A stretch of DNA of 64,000 nucleotides from Variovorax sp. OK212. GTDB lineage: Bacteria; Pseudomonadota; Gammaproteobacteria; Burkholderiales; Burkholderiaceae_C. A program made the position numbers and the translations under genes. Where the stretch lies: positions 1 to 64,000 of the forward strand of contig NZ_FOLP01000016.1 in NCBI RefSeq assembly GCF_900112425.1. The letters run 5' to 3'. The notes under the pieces were generated by a model. That model saw only the letters and a list, made by a program, of their open reading frames with translations, ran no database searches and had not been told where the DNA came from. The first letter of the stretch is position 1. Each line of letters begins with the position of its first letter. Shown piece by piece: positions 8,656-18,065 of the stretch.

Positions 8656-9464
8656 CCGCTTTCTGACTTTAGATGCGGTAGCAAGAAATCAGCTACCCGT
8701 CTGCCAGCAGCACCTTCTTTGGTACTCAGATGCGCGCCGCGCGCCTCGCCTGCCGAGAATCGCACGATGTGTTTACAGTCTAGCGGGACTTGCCAAACAT
8801 CTACCTGCCGCATTGCCACCAGCATAGAGTGGCCGTCCCGAGCTTGTGGCACAAGCGCACCTACGCATTCACGCGCCAGCGCGCAGGACCGCAACCTCGC
8901 TAAGTACTTGCCTGGCACGTCTAGGCGGACTGAGTGGTAGGGAAGCATCTCAATGGCGCAGATATTCTTCGCCAGAAACTTTCGGACTTGTGCGTGCGAG
9001 TGACCTGAACGCTCGCATAGCTGAAGAAGTAGATGTTTAAGCTTGCGCTCCCAAAACGCGTTTCCAGAGTGCCAAGCGCAGCGCGGGTCCAAGGGAAAGA
9101 ACGGATATTCCGTCTGTGCGAAGTCCTGCCGAAGGTTGGATAGCAGCCTCTGTCGAAATCCATCCGCCTCGTACTCGGCGTAGTAATCGGTTGCCGACAG
9201 CCCAGGGTTTAGTAGCAGAAAGTAGACTTTGGCGCGACGAACGTCACCAACAAACGGCAAAGGCACGAGCCCAGTGTGAATAGGCGCGCGCTTGTCCCAA
9301 GGGTCGAACTGCTCCTGGCAGTCTCGCCAACCGCCCCAGCGCACCACGCGTTGAGCTCCGGCAAGCTCGCTTAGGAGCGTTCGGTCCTCTGGCAGGCTCT
9401 GGTCCGGGCTGGCCGCACCAACGGTCTCAGCCCAGTCTTTCCAAGTGCGAAGAAATACGTCCAT
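8643..9464 (-). CDS. Putative uracil-DNA-glycosylase-fold protein
   Basis: 273 residues. I do not know a named family for it. The feature that stands out is VYFLLLNPGLS (about residues 80-90), which matches the GxNPGLS motif 1 of the MUG/TDG branch of uracil-DNA glycosylases. It is followed by a HSGNAFWERKL element that resembles the NRFW helix of MUG proteins, and by IEMLPYHS. If the fold is right, the Asn of the NPG motif would be the water-positioning residue. The gene lies 140 bp downstream of the helix-hairpin-helix gene at 9605, in the same direction and probably the same transcript. Start is the ATG at 9464. The glycosylase-fold assignment is inference from motif spacing and needs profile comparison. 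Confidence 0.5.
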   Translation of the reverse strand: MDVFLRTWKDWAETVGAASPDQSLPEDRTLLSELAGAQRVVRWGGWRDCQEQFDPWDKRAPIHTGLVPLPFVGDVRRAKVYFLLLNPGLSATDYYAEYEADGFRQRLLSNLRQDFAQTEYPFFPLDPRCAWHSGNAFWERKLKHLLLQLCERSGHSHAQVRKFLAKNICAIEMLPYHSVRLDVPGKYLARLRSCALARECVGALVPQARDGHSMLVAMRQVDVWQVPLDCKHIVRFSAGEARGAHLSTKEGAAGRRVADFLLPHLKSESGQIF

Positions 9465-9604
9465 CCGGTCTCCTTGCAGGCGGCAATACGTGCTAAATCA
9501 GATTGTGCTTAGTTGAAAGCGCTCAATTCAAACGACCGCCATTGACGAATCCGCAAGTTTCGAAAGAGCGCAATGCTCGCCGCCAACGTTCTTGAGCGGC
9601 CGAT

Positions 9605-10480
9605 TCAAGGCATCTCAACTGCCAAGATGCGGTGAGGAGCCTCCGGTCGCGGATGAAGCGCCCCAAGAAGTTGCACAAACTCGCCCCCCAATGCCTTTAA
9701 CTCGGCTTCGTGGTTCTTGGCGGAAGACAACTGGCTCCAGAACTTTCCCGAGTTCCAGCCCAGGATTCGTTCATCCCCTCCACCAGTCTGCGTGAAGAAG
9801 CCCCAAAACCAGAGGTCGTCCCACGTGAGCATCTGCTCGGCCGAGTACTCACGTCGCATTCCACGGTTAACGTTGTCGATGCGGGGGCAGGCATGCCCGA
9901 GTTCTCGAAGGATGCACAGGATGACGCGGTCCACGGGCAAGAAGGGCTTGCTTTCAAGGAAAGGGGCAAGCGCTGGCGTGGCGTCAGGCCAGAAGTGCAA
10001 TGCCATGCGGCCCCGGTGAAGTTTGATGGTCGCCTTCACGAAGAGTGCAGTCGTCTTAATCCCCCAGCCCGGATGCGCATTTAGGGCCCTAAACAACGCT
10101 TCCCACTTTCCGCTAACGGGCCGCCGCCGCGCCAGGGCCTCTCCCTTCCTCCTAGCCACCTCCTCTGCTTGTTGAGTTAAGTACTCGGTGAATGAACTCA
10201 TGGAGGAGGTTTGCTCCGCGGTGGCGCGATGAAGTGCCTCCCAAAATGGTTTGAGTTCGTCCATATCGGGGCCCGATTGCGTGTTGACATTCAAATGCAG
10301 GAAGCGGACCAGCCTGTCGTGGCCCGAGACGCAGCCCGCGAGGCAGCGCATGTACTCACGCTCTTGGAACTCCTTGTTCCACTCTTTGTTTCGGTCGAGG
10401 AAGGCGAAGAGCGCCTCCACGCGCATGTGCTTCCAGTCGAAACTGTCTTTCTTGCGCTCTATTTTTGGCTTTTTGGTCAT
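9605..10480 (-). CDS. Putative helix-hairpin-helix (HhH-GPD-like) DNA glycosylase
   Basis: 291 residues from the ATG at 10480 (MTKKPKIERKK); an upstream in-frame start would add 15 residues of poor composition. The central region has HPGWGIKTTALFVK (about residues 150-165), which aligns with the hairpin LPGVGxKTA of endonuclease III-type enzymes. About 35 residues later comes FLPVDRVI, which aligns with the VDTH block. Both residues that carry catalysis in the lyase-type enzymes, the Lys of the hairpin and the downstream Asp, are present. No iron-sulfur cysteine cluster is visible at the C-terminus, unlike endonuclease III. It sits upstream of the uracil-glycosylase-like gene in a defence island, which suggests a role against phage DNA or its modified bases. 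That role is inference. Confidence 0.5.
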   Translation of the reverse strand: MTKKPKIERKKDSFDWKHMRVEALFAFLDRNKEWNKEFQEREYMRCLAGCVSGHDRLVRFLHLNVNTQSGPDMDELKPFWEALHRATAEQTSSMSSFTEYLTQQAEEVARRKGEALARRRPVSGKWEALFRALNAHPGWGIKTTALFVKATIKLHRGRMALHFWPDATPALAPFLESKPFLPVDRVILCILRELGHACPRIDNVNRGMRREYSAEQMLTWDDLWFWGFFTQTGGGDERILGWNSGKFWSQLSSAKNHEAELKALGGEFVQLLGALHPRPEAPHRILAVEMP

Positions 10481-10564
10481 GAGGCGGTACAAAAGGCATT
10501 GCCGTCGATGACGTGTTCCAACCAACCGCCACCAACTCTTGGCATCACTCCAGTGATTTAATCA

Positions 10565-10987
10565 TTAGACCTTGAATGTAATTTCTCGAACTCCAATCCA
10601 AAAAGTCAAACCAACGAGCCAACAACCCAGGCCAAGAATTATATAAGAAAATTGCGCTTGCGCCACGCCTCCGAAGTAATTCATAAGCCACAAACCGAAT
10701 GCAAGGCCTGCAATCCAATATAACTTTCCGGTAATAAAAATCAATACGGCGTAAAAAAGAAAACGCACTTTTGCTCGATACTTATTACCAGCCCGCAAGC
10801 ATCGATGGCTTACTGCCAGCACGATTAGAAGAGCGAGCGCAGGCAAAACGAACTTGGTTGAAGCCAAAATTGTTATTGGCTTTGAAAGCCAAAAAGGGAC
10901 CTCACTCATTTCGCTAATTAGGCCCATTTTGGAAAGACCAATCGCAATGAGCGCCAACAACACCAATGCCGACGCGTGCACAATCAA
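10565..10987 (-). CDS. Small hypothetical inner-membrane protein
   Basis: 140 residues with four hydrophobic segments (around residues 5-22, 42-62, 78-97 and 108-132), so a polytopic inner-membrane protein. The frame opens at a TTG at 10987; a GTG at 10981 is an alternative start. Base composition is clearly more AT-rich than the flanking genes, which suggests a separate origin. It lies 84 bp upstream of the helix-hairpin-helix gene in the same direction and could be a third member of that transcript. No function can be read from sequence. Confidence 0.6.
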   Translation of the reverse strand: MIVHASALVLLALIAIGLSKMGLISEMSEVPFWLSKPITILASTKFVLPALALLIVLAVSHRCLRAGNKYRAKVRFLFYAVLIFITGKLYWIAGLAFGLWLMNYFGGVAQAQFSYIILGLGCWLVGLTFWIGVREITFKV

Positions 10988-11417
10988 TCTAAGAACATGT
11001 TTTTATTTTTGCTAGCCATAGACCCTCTGATGGAAACTGAAATTATGCCAGCAGTTGACGCATCGGCGCCGTCTCTCACTTGAGAGAAGCAATAACTGGC
11101 AGGAACGACAAAATGGTTTGAAGACTGGTAGGGCCGGGCTCGTACGATACGCACGCTAAACAATTGAGGTCACAGCGGTGAACTTAGGTGTTGGGTCAGC
11201 CCTGAAGAATCAAGGGAAAACCCCAATATTAAGCCTAGACATCTAGCCAAATGTGCCCCCGACGTGATGCGCACACGCAACGAATGTCGCCGCGAGCCAG
11301 CACTCCCACATATCTCTTCTAAAATATGCGTAACGCGTGCAGGCGAATAATAATCACCATTGCAGTTACTGCTGCAATGGTGATTAAATAAATTCCATTT
11401 GAAGAGGGAGAAATTTA
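10988..11417. other. 430-bp divergent intergenic region
   Basis: Separates the minus-strand group ending upstream at 10987 from the plus-strand gene at 11418, so it should hold promoters in both directions. It is AT-rich, has no convincing gene, and contains the stem-loop described at 11351-11386. Confidence 0.6.
11351..11386 (+). promoter_or_regulatory. 15-bp inverted repeat upstream of the phosphoesterase-STAND gene
   Basis: The arms TAATCACCATTGCAG and CTGCAATGGTGATTA are exact complements, separated by six bases. The repeat ends 32 bp before the start codon of the gene at 11418. The position fits an operator for a repressor dimer or an RNA hairpin in the 5' leader. It is not followed by a T tract, so a terminator is less likely. 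Confidence 0.6.
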
Positions 11418-14400
11418 GTGGCCGCAGTGATACTTCATTTAAGCGACATTCACATCCGGTCTGAAAGAGATTGGATTTTAGGAAAGGCTGATGAAATTGG
11501 TGCCTGCCTCTTTGCATACCTTCCCTCTGCATCAGCCATCTTCATAGTTGTCTCCGGCGATATCGCTTGGAGCGGCACGAAAACAGAATATGACGCAGCT
11601 GAGGTGCTCTTTCGCGCTCTCGAGAACGTCATAAAGATGGAGCGCAACATTCCGATTCACTTCGTCGTTGCCCCAGGCAATCACGACTGTGACTTCTCCA
11701 TGAATAACAAAACTCGTCAGTTGGTGCTGCAGGGGATTCGCAGCGCCCCGAGCGAAATCGATGACAGCATCATCGATACTGCGTGCGCTATTCAATCTTC
11801 GTTTCGTGAATTTTCCGAGCGACTGGAATCGCTTGGCGAAACGCGAGTGGGCGACAAGCTTTGGGTTGCTCATCGCTTTACGGTCGAGAATAAAGAAATC
11901 GTTTTCGACGTTCTAAACGTTTCTTGGTGCTCTCAGTTGCGTGAGGAGCCGGGAAGTCTAGTGTTCCCACACGGACGCTATGTCAAGTATCTCGACGAGC
12001 ACGTTGACCTGCGCGTCAATGTGATTCATCACCCGCTCAACTGGTTCAGCCAAGGCGTTTACCACGAGTTCAAGCAGTTGCTGCGCAGCCTCTCAAACAT
12101 CGCGTTGTCAGGGCATGAGCATGTCGGAGGCGTCGGGGAAGACACGGGCTCCTCCACCGGACATAGCGCCTATGTTGAAGGTTGCGTACTCCAAGATGAG
12201 AAACGGCCGACGACGTCATCCTTCAATGTCGTTGAGCTGAATCTCGACGACGGAACCTACCGGTCGACGCGGTATCTCTGGGACATTCCGAACGATAGCT
12301 ACACCAGTACCGAAGAAGGCTCATGGGCTGACTTTCGCAGTATCCCGAAGAAGACGCAGAGCCGCTTTCCGCTGACTAACACTTTTCGACAGCTTATTAC
12401 GGACCCGGGGGCAGCCTTCCAAACGGCGAAGGGCTCGGCAATCAAGCTCGCAGACTTGTACATCTATCCGGACATGCAGGAGCTTCTCGAGAAGACGGAA
12501 ATCAAGCGCATCTTAAGTACCTCCTTGCTCCAGGATTTCACACGGTCCGAGAACGGGGTTCTGCTATCAGGCGAGGAGAAGGTCGGAGCGACCAGCCTGT
12601 TGTACATGCTTCAGGCTCGCTTTCACGACCAAGGGCTCCTACCTGTCTATGTTCGAGGCGCCGACATCAAGGGCACCAGCGATAAAGACTTCGAGAACGC
12701 CGTTCGCAGGGCAGTTACCGAGCAATACGGTGAAGGATTGCTTCAAAAGTTCTTGCAGACGCCCAACACCAAGAAAATTCTTCTGCTGGACGACCTTGAC
12801 GATAGCCCGGTACGCGCTGCAGCCTACCGTGCAAAGCTACTGCTTACGGCGAAAGCCCATTTCAAATATTTTCTCGTCACGGTTAGCGAACTGTTTGACT
12901 TCAAGGCATCTGTGGCGCCACATGCCGACGGCGCATTGGCGGACGTTCGCGAGTACCGAATCATGCCTTTCGGTTACACCTTAAGGGCGCATTTGATTCG
13001 GCAATGGGTTCACCGAACATCCAATGACGGTTCCTTGGACGAGGCAAAAATGCTTGCCAAATGCGACCAAGCCGAACGCTTACTGGATTCGGTAATGTCG
13101 CGAAACATTGTGCCATCTTTGCCTCTGTATCTCTTGACCCTACTGCAAAGCATCGACACCGGTGTCTCAGGGGGGTTCGAAGAAAGTGGCCTCGGTGAGT
13201 ACTACGACTTCCTCATCAAAGAAGGCTTGAAATCGTCCGGAGTGGCAAAGCGTGACTGGGGCAAGGTCATCGAATACTGTACGCATCTAGCATGGGTGAT
13301 GCATGCCACGGAGCACAAGGAATTGTCGTTCGAGGAGATGCGCACATTCAACAAGCGCTATTCCGATGAAGAAGTGCGCGTGGAGCTGGAGCCGCGGCTT
13401 CGAGCCTTAGTGCAAGCCCGAATTCTCTCCGAGAGTGGAGGATACTATCGCTTCCGATATCACTATATTTACTACTTCCTCAAGGGCAAGTACTTATCCG
13501 GCCGTCTCGACGACCTGGCCATTCTTGCGCACATCAAAGAGTGCTGCGCGCATCTGTATGTCCGTGAGAATGCGAACACTGTGCTCTTCCTCGCGCATCA
13601 TGCCTTTGATGACCCAGTCTTCCTCGGCTGCGTCCTAGAGGCGGTGAACAGTCCGTTCAGGGCAGTCTCTCCAATTGAGTTTCGCAACGGCGACACCGCA
13701 GCAATTGGAGAGTTCGTACGTGACCTACCGGCACTGAAGTACACCGGCGAGCAACCTGAAGAGGTGCGTAAGCGAGTGAATCAGCAGCGCGATGAAATGG
13801 ATGACAGCTCTGACGGACTCGCCGACTGCAAGCAAGACGACGCGGACCGCGATTTCATCCCCCAGATGGTTGCACTTCTAAAAACGGTTGAAATTTTGGG
13901 ACAGATTCTCAAAAACCAGATTGCTAGCGTCGGCAGGGCAAAGCGCGTTGAGCTTCTCCAGATGCTATTGAAAGGGCCGCTGCGGGCCGTTCGAGCGTAC
14001 TTCGCGACCTTCATGGCGGACCGTGAGCAAGCGCAACGTGAGCTTATGGAGCTCATCCGCCAAAGAAAGGGAGACCAAGACCCTGAGAAAATGAAAAAGG
14101 ATGCCGCTCAACTACTAGCTCAACTCATGCAGATGTCTTCCTTCGGTTTTATTGCTAAGGCCGTAACATCAATCAGCTCCGATGACCTACTCGAAGACAT
14201 CGATGCAGCGGCAAAGGCAATCAACACCCCCGCTGCCAAGCTGATAGCAGTAGGCGTGCGCCTGGATTCGCCTCGAGACCTTCCCCGCAATGAGATGCGA
14301 ACATTGCTAGTAGATGTAGAGAAAGACTTCATCGCGATGCGCGTGCTTCAGATGCTTACCCTTAGACGTCTCTACATGTTCCGGACTACAGAGCAGGACA

Positions 14401-14498
14401 AGCAGTGGTTAGACAGTCAGAAAGTACTGGGCTTAAAGATGCAGCATGCGGTCGATTTGAGATATCGTGAGAAAAAGAAGTTGCCTTCCACTAGGTAG
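11418..14498 (+). CDS. Calcineurin-like phosphoesterase fused to a STAND-like P-loop region
   Basis: 1026 residues from a GTG start preceded by GAGGGAG. The N-terminal 250 residues are a metallophosphoesterase with all signature blocks: DIH at residue 10, GDIAWSG near 48, GNHD near 90, then IHHP and SGHEH (about 202 and 232). A P-loop-like region follows, with SGEEKVGATSL near 385 and a Walker B-like LLLDDLDD near 455. The remaining 500 residues are helical. The layout (enzyme, NTPase switch, long helical sensor) is that of STAND-type defence proteins, where the effector is held off until a trigger binds. The Walker A Lys is replaced by Ala (G-A-T instead of G-K-T), so nucleotide use may be altered. 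Substrate of the phosphoesterase is unknown. Confidence 0.7.
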   Translation: MAAVILHLSDIHIRSERDWILGKADEIGACLFAYLPSASAIFIVVSGDIAWSGTKTEYDAAEVLFRALENVIKMERNIPIHFVVAPGNHDCDFSMNNKTRQLVLQGIRSAPSEIDDSIIDTACAIQSSFREFSERLESLGETRVGDKLWVAHRFTVENKEIVFDVLNVSWCSQLREEPGSLVFPHGRYVKYLDEHVDLRVNVIHHPLNWFSQGVYHEFKQLLRSLSNIALSGHEHVGGVGEDTGSSTGHSAYVEGCVLQDEKRPTTSSFNVVELNLDDGTYRSTRYLWDIPNDSYTSTEEGSWADFRSIPKKTQSRFPLTNTFRQLITDPGAAFQTAKGSAIKLADLYIYPDMQELLEKTEIKRILSTSLLQDFTRSENGVLLSGEEKVGATSLLYMLQARFHDQGLLPVYVRGADIKGTSDKDFENAVRRAVTEQYGEGLLQKFLQTPNTKKILLLDDLDDSPVRAAAYRAKLLLTAKAHFKYFLVTVSELFDFKASVAPHADGALADVREYRIMPFGYTLRAHLIRQWVHRTSNDGSLDEAKMLAKCDQAERLLDSVMSRNIVPSLPLYLLTLLQSIDTGVSGGFEESGLGEYYDFLIKEGLKSSGVAKRDWGKVIEYCTHLAWVMHATEHKELSFEEMRTFNKRYSDEEVRVELEPRLRALVQARILSESGGYYRFRYHYIYYFLKGKYLSGRLDDLAILAHIKECCAHLYVRENANTVLFLAHHAFDDPVFLGCVLEAVNSPFRAVSPIEFRNGDTAAIGEFVRDLPALKYTGEQPEEVRKRVNQQRDEMDDSSDGLADCKQDDADRDFIPQMVALLKTVEILGQILKNQIASVGRAKRVELLQMLLKGPLRAVRAYFATFMADREQAQRELMELIRQRKGDQDPEKMKKDAAQLLAQLMQMSSFGFIAKAVTSISSDDLLEDIDAAAKAINTPAAKLIAVGVRLDSPRDLPRNEMRTLLVDVEKDFIAMRVLQMLTLRRLYMFRTTEQDKQWLDSQKVLGLKMQHAVDLRYREKKKLPSTR

Positions 14499-15157
14499 GA
14501 TGGCTTCCACTCCGCGGCCAAACAACCAACCAATCAACCAAGAAAATCTACGCACCCAATGTCGTCCCTTACGCGCCTTCTAAGCATCGCAACTCTCGCC
14601 TCTAGCTCTCGTACGTCGACACTTGGTGAGCTCGCTGACAAGGTAGAACAGGACCAGCTCGATTCTGTTGCCCCTCCGGAGTTTCTCGCCGCCGATGGAG
14701 AGAAGAACGACAGTGAAGTTGAGGGCGTCAACGACCATCCGACTTGACCTAGCCGCCCCGCGAGGCGAACAACTTGAGGCCGTATTGCCCTCGGCGTCAA
14801 GGCGACTCCGCGTGAGGTACTTGCGTCTCCTGGAGTGCAGACAGAGCGGTGCCGCTGCATTTGATTTCCGCCCTCATCGTGCCTCTCAACGGATATGAGT
14901 TTGGGCTGAACTCGAGCATACATTCACCTACATCCGAAGCGATTTTCTTCCCTGGCGGATGTGTGAAGGTCGGGCGATGGACTGCCATTGGCGCGCGAAT
15001 CCACCGATTCGGCGAGAAGCGCTTGGGTCAAGTGTTGGCAGCAGTTTGCGAGCCTTATTCCGTGCATATTCGAATGGCTAGTCTCTTGGTGAGGCGAGGA
15101 TTGACTTCAGGACTAGAAACCCGACCGGGGCAAAGCTCCAACGCTTGTCTGCGACCG
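14499..15157. other. 659 bp without an identifiable gene
   Basis: Lies between the convergent genes at 11418-14498 and 15158-17890. Open frames on both strands reach 130 codons but none has recognisable content or a good start signal. A short CCAACCAATCAACCAA tract follows the upstream stop codon. No clear terminator hairpin was found. Confidence 0.5.
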
Positions 15158-17890
15158 CTACGCGCGCTGGCTGCCGAAGCGCTTTCGAGTGAAACTGCAT
15201 CGCGGAAAGGTGCTGCATCCCAGAAACTGTCCGTAAGGGCCCCTGCGGGCGACGAGGAATCCGCTGCCACACGTCGGACAAACCTCGGCGTCGTCCGCCG
15301 AGCCATCTGCATTGGCAATTTCGAGCTTTTGGTCCCTCACAAGCTCAGTGATGAAGGCTGACTCCTTGTGAGCAATGGTGATTAGCGTCGCAGTCGAACG
15401 TGCCCGCGTCAGGGCAACGTAGAAAAGCCGGCGCTCTTCGGCGTACTCGTAGGAATCCTCGCCGGGCATCGCCAGTTGTAGCACTGGGTCGTCAGCAACT
15501 CGACTCGGAAAGCCGAGCGTCTCGGACGTCATGCGTGGAATGATGATGTGGTCCGCCTCTAGCCCCTTCGATGAGTGGACCGTGATGAACTCCACATCCA
15601 CCCACTGTCGACTACGAATCGCCAGCACGTGCTCCGAGTCTTTGCGGTAACGACCAAGAACGTAGACCTTTTCCCGGCTTCCGTTTTGCTCAGCCCCGTG
15701 CGAGATTTCGCCGATGCGTTTCTCGATAGCGGAGCGGATGTGGTGCTCGCTCTTGACCCGGATGATGCGGACCGGCTTATCGATGTCCGGTTTCGGCGAG
15801 CGAACGGCTTTCGAAATTTGGCGGGGGTTTTTACGCACGAAGGTGCTGCTGATTTCGCAAAGCGAAGGTGGGCAGCGGAACGTTGTCTCCAGCCGCAAAG
15901 TGGTCGCCTTGCCGAATCGCTGCTCAAAGTCCGTCATGACGCCGAGGTCCGCACCTGCGAATCGATTGATGCTCTGCCAGTCGTCCCCAACGGCGAACAG
16001 GTACTTGTCTTGGCCGCGCATGAGACCTGCCATCAAGCGAGCTCGCGCTTGGCTTGCATCCTGAAACTCGTCGACCATCACCAGTTCGAATGGGCTGGTC
16101 CAGCGACCGCTCTCAATGCAGTCGGTTGCGAGATTGAGCATGTCCTCAAAGTCGATGCTCTGCGTAGCCTGGAGCTTTTCCTCCCAAGCGGCCGATAGCT
16201 TCTCAAACAGGCGAAGAAACATCTCGTGCCGGAAGCGAAAGCTACCAGCCGTTCCGGCTTGCAAGCGACCTCTCAAATCCGACGCGGATAGGCGATTGCT
16301 CTTCGCATGGGTTAGGAACGACCGGAACGTACGGACCAGTCTGGGATTCTCGATGGGCTTGCGACCGGCGACTTCTCTGTCTGGATTCGGGTCGAGACTG
16401 ATACCGCGCTTTGTGAGCTCCGAACAGAGATACGCGAATGCCTTGCCTGACCACAGGTCTGCCATCGTGGTCTCGAGAAGCGTCGTGCCACAGTCGGCAT
16501 GCAGCTTGCGCTTCCAATCCATTCCCGCCTTGTACCCAGCAAACTCCGCGGGGGGCTCCCCCTTCTCGTCCAACGCCCAATGTTCGAGATAGGCGTTGGC
16601 ATCAGGCAGGAAGAAGTCCGGCTTGTACTGCCTATGGGTCGCCGTGGCCGTGTCGTGCACGTAGGAGCCCTCATAAACATAGCGCACACCGTTGTAGAAC
16701 AGCCAATTTGCGATGACTAGTTCGCCCCGGCTTTTGACCACCTCGTTGTTGAGTGTCCAGAAACCTCCGCGCTTCTGTTCGCCGTCCCATGAGTCTGGAC
16801 TTTCCTGCTCCTTGCCGAACTTCGGTAGGTCCTGCCCGAAGACAACGCGAAACATATCCCAGGAAGTTCGGAACTCGGCGTCGCTGTCCTTCAAAGTGTC
16901 GGCCATCTGCAGGAGCGACTCCAAATCTTGGCCGTTGTCCAGCCAAGCGGCGAGGGACGGCCGCTTGCCGGTGGCCGTGCCAATGATGTCTAGGCCGAAC
17001 GCATGGAAGGTCTTGGCAACGACCTTGTCCACGGGCAGTCCAAGCGGCGCCAGTCTGTCCTGAATGCGCTGGCGTAGTTCGACCGCCGCATCTGCATTGA
17101 ACGCAAGGAGCAAGAGCCGGTCTGCAGAAAAGTAGCCATGCTTGAGGGCATAGCCGGCTTTCGCGACCATGGTCGATGTCTTCCCGGAGCCGGCGGAAGC
17201 GACGAGCAGCACCCTGCTATCAAAGCAGACGACTGCGTCACGCTGTTCTGTCGTCAAAGGGGACCTTTCGACGGAGTCGAAATAGACGTGGTCGCCCTCC
17301 GCCGCCTGAGTTGCCTGCCACTTGTTGATGTCGGAAACCACATCAAAAAACGGTCGCCGCCACAGCGCTACAGCTTCCTTGACGGAATCAGACTGCCGGG
17401 CAAGGTGCTCCCTGACAGCGTCGTGTTCGAGGACCTTGGCTAGTTCCAGCGGCTTGAGGGCGTCGACGCGCAACATGAACTCACGGCTGAGCCAGCCACG
17501 GCGGCGAATCTGAGCTTTGCAGGCGTCGACGGCCTGGTGCGCCCATTCCCCGACCGGCCGCACGAGTTGTGCAAAACGCTCGACAAGCCGTGCAGCCTCA
17601 GCGCGCCGACGCTTTTCCAAGAGGGCTGCATCGATGGCAGCCTTCAGCCCAAGCCCCCGAGAATTGGGAATTCCGTCAAGTTTCAGGACGTCGCCATTGG
17701 CGCCAGTCACCCGGAAAGCTGCCCAGAACGCCCCGGTCTTCACACTGCAGTTCTCGAGTTGAGCAAGGCCGCCGGTCAATTTTCTGTCTTGGACCGTGAG
17801 TTCAAACTGGTCTCCATGCAGTACAAGGGTCCAGGGTGGTGACGCGGTGAAAAGGCTTCCCGCCTTCGTGGAGCTCCAACGCTGCTTCAC
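15158..17890 (-). CDS. HelD/UvrD-type superfamily 1 helicase with nested nuclease-like domain and zinc finger
   Basis: 910 residues, starting at a GTG (MKQRWSSTKAG). An N-terminal domain of about 190 residues precedes the helicase core with Q-motif LTTEQRDAV, Walker A ASAGSGKTST near 230 and Walker B MVDEFQDAS near 607. Further core motifs are GDDWQSI, TVHSSKGLEAD and VALTRARS. Inserted between the helicase motifs is a block containing SRGELVIANWLFYNGV and QYKPDFFLPDANAYLEHW (about 390-435). A similar block occurs in E. coli helicase IV and looks like a PD-(D/E)XK-type fold. The last 40 residues are a topoisomerase-type zinc finger (CPTCG, then GCSTFPRC). E. coli HelD is about 680 residues, so this is a longer relative. 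It is divergent from the HEPN-like gene at 18066. Confidence 0.8.
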   Translation of the reverse strand: MKQRWSSTKAGSLFTASPPWTLVLHGDQFELTVQDRKLTGGLAQLENCSVKTGAFWAAFRVTGANGDVLKLDGIPNSRGLGLKAAIDAALLEKRRRAEAARLVERFAQLVRPVGEWAHQAVDACKAQIRRRGWLSREFMLRVDALKPLELAKVLEHDAVREHLARQSDSVKEAVALWRRPFFDVVSDINKWQATQAAEGDHVYFDSVERSPLTTEQRDAVVCFDSRVLLVASAGSGKTSTMVAKAGYALKHGYFSADRLLLLAFNADAAVELRQRIQDRLAPLGLPVDKVVAKTFHAFGLDIIGTATGKRPSLAAWLDNGQDLESLLQMADTLKDSDAEFRTSWDMFRVVFGQDLPKFGKEQESPDSWDGEQKRGGFWTLNNEVVKSRGELVIANWLFYNGVRYVYEGSYVHDTATATHRQYKPDFFLPDANAYLEHWALDEKGEPPAEFAGYKAGMDWKRKLHADCGTTLLETTMADLWSGKAFAYLCSELTKRGISLDPNPDREVAGRKPIENPRLVRTFRSFLTHAKSNRLSASDLRGRLQAGTAGSFRFRHEMFLRLFEKLSAAWEEKLQATQSIDFEDMLNLATDCIESGRWTSPFELVMVDEFQDASQARARLMAGLMRGQDKYLFAVGDDWQSINRFAGADLGVMTDFEQRFGKATTLRLETTFRCPPSLCEISSTFVRKNPRQISKAVRSPKPDIDKPVRIIRVKSEHHIRSAIEKRIGEISHGAEQNGSREKVYVLGRYRKDSEHVLAIRSRQWVDVEFITVHSSKGLEADHIIIPRMTSETLGFPSRVADDPVLQLAMPGEDSYEYAEERRLFYVALTRARSTATLITIAHKESAFITELVRDQKLEIANADGSADDAEVCPTCGSGFLVARRGPYGQFLGCSTFPRCSFTRKRFGSQRA

Positions 17891-18065
17891 TGATTGCGCT
17901 TCTCGAATCGGGTAGCGAACATCACAGCCCGACGTAGTAGCGAGCCTGCCTGAACGGCGCTTTCGCTTAAGGGAGCGCTGAATAACAGGAACAGCATTGG
18001 GAGTTTCTGAGGCGGAGACAAAGCAATCCTGGGGATTGTATAAAGGCGCTGCAACACGATGCCAT

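Noticed and set aside
14534..15361. Open frames on both strands between the STAND-like gene and the helicase gene
   Set aside because: No start signals, no recognisable blocks, and the plus-strand one continues antisense into the helicase gene.
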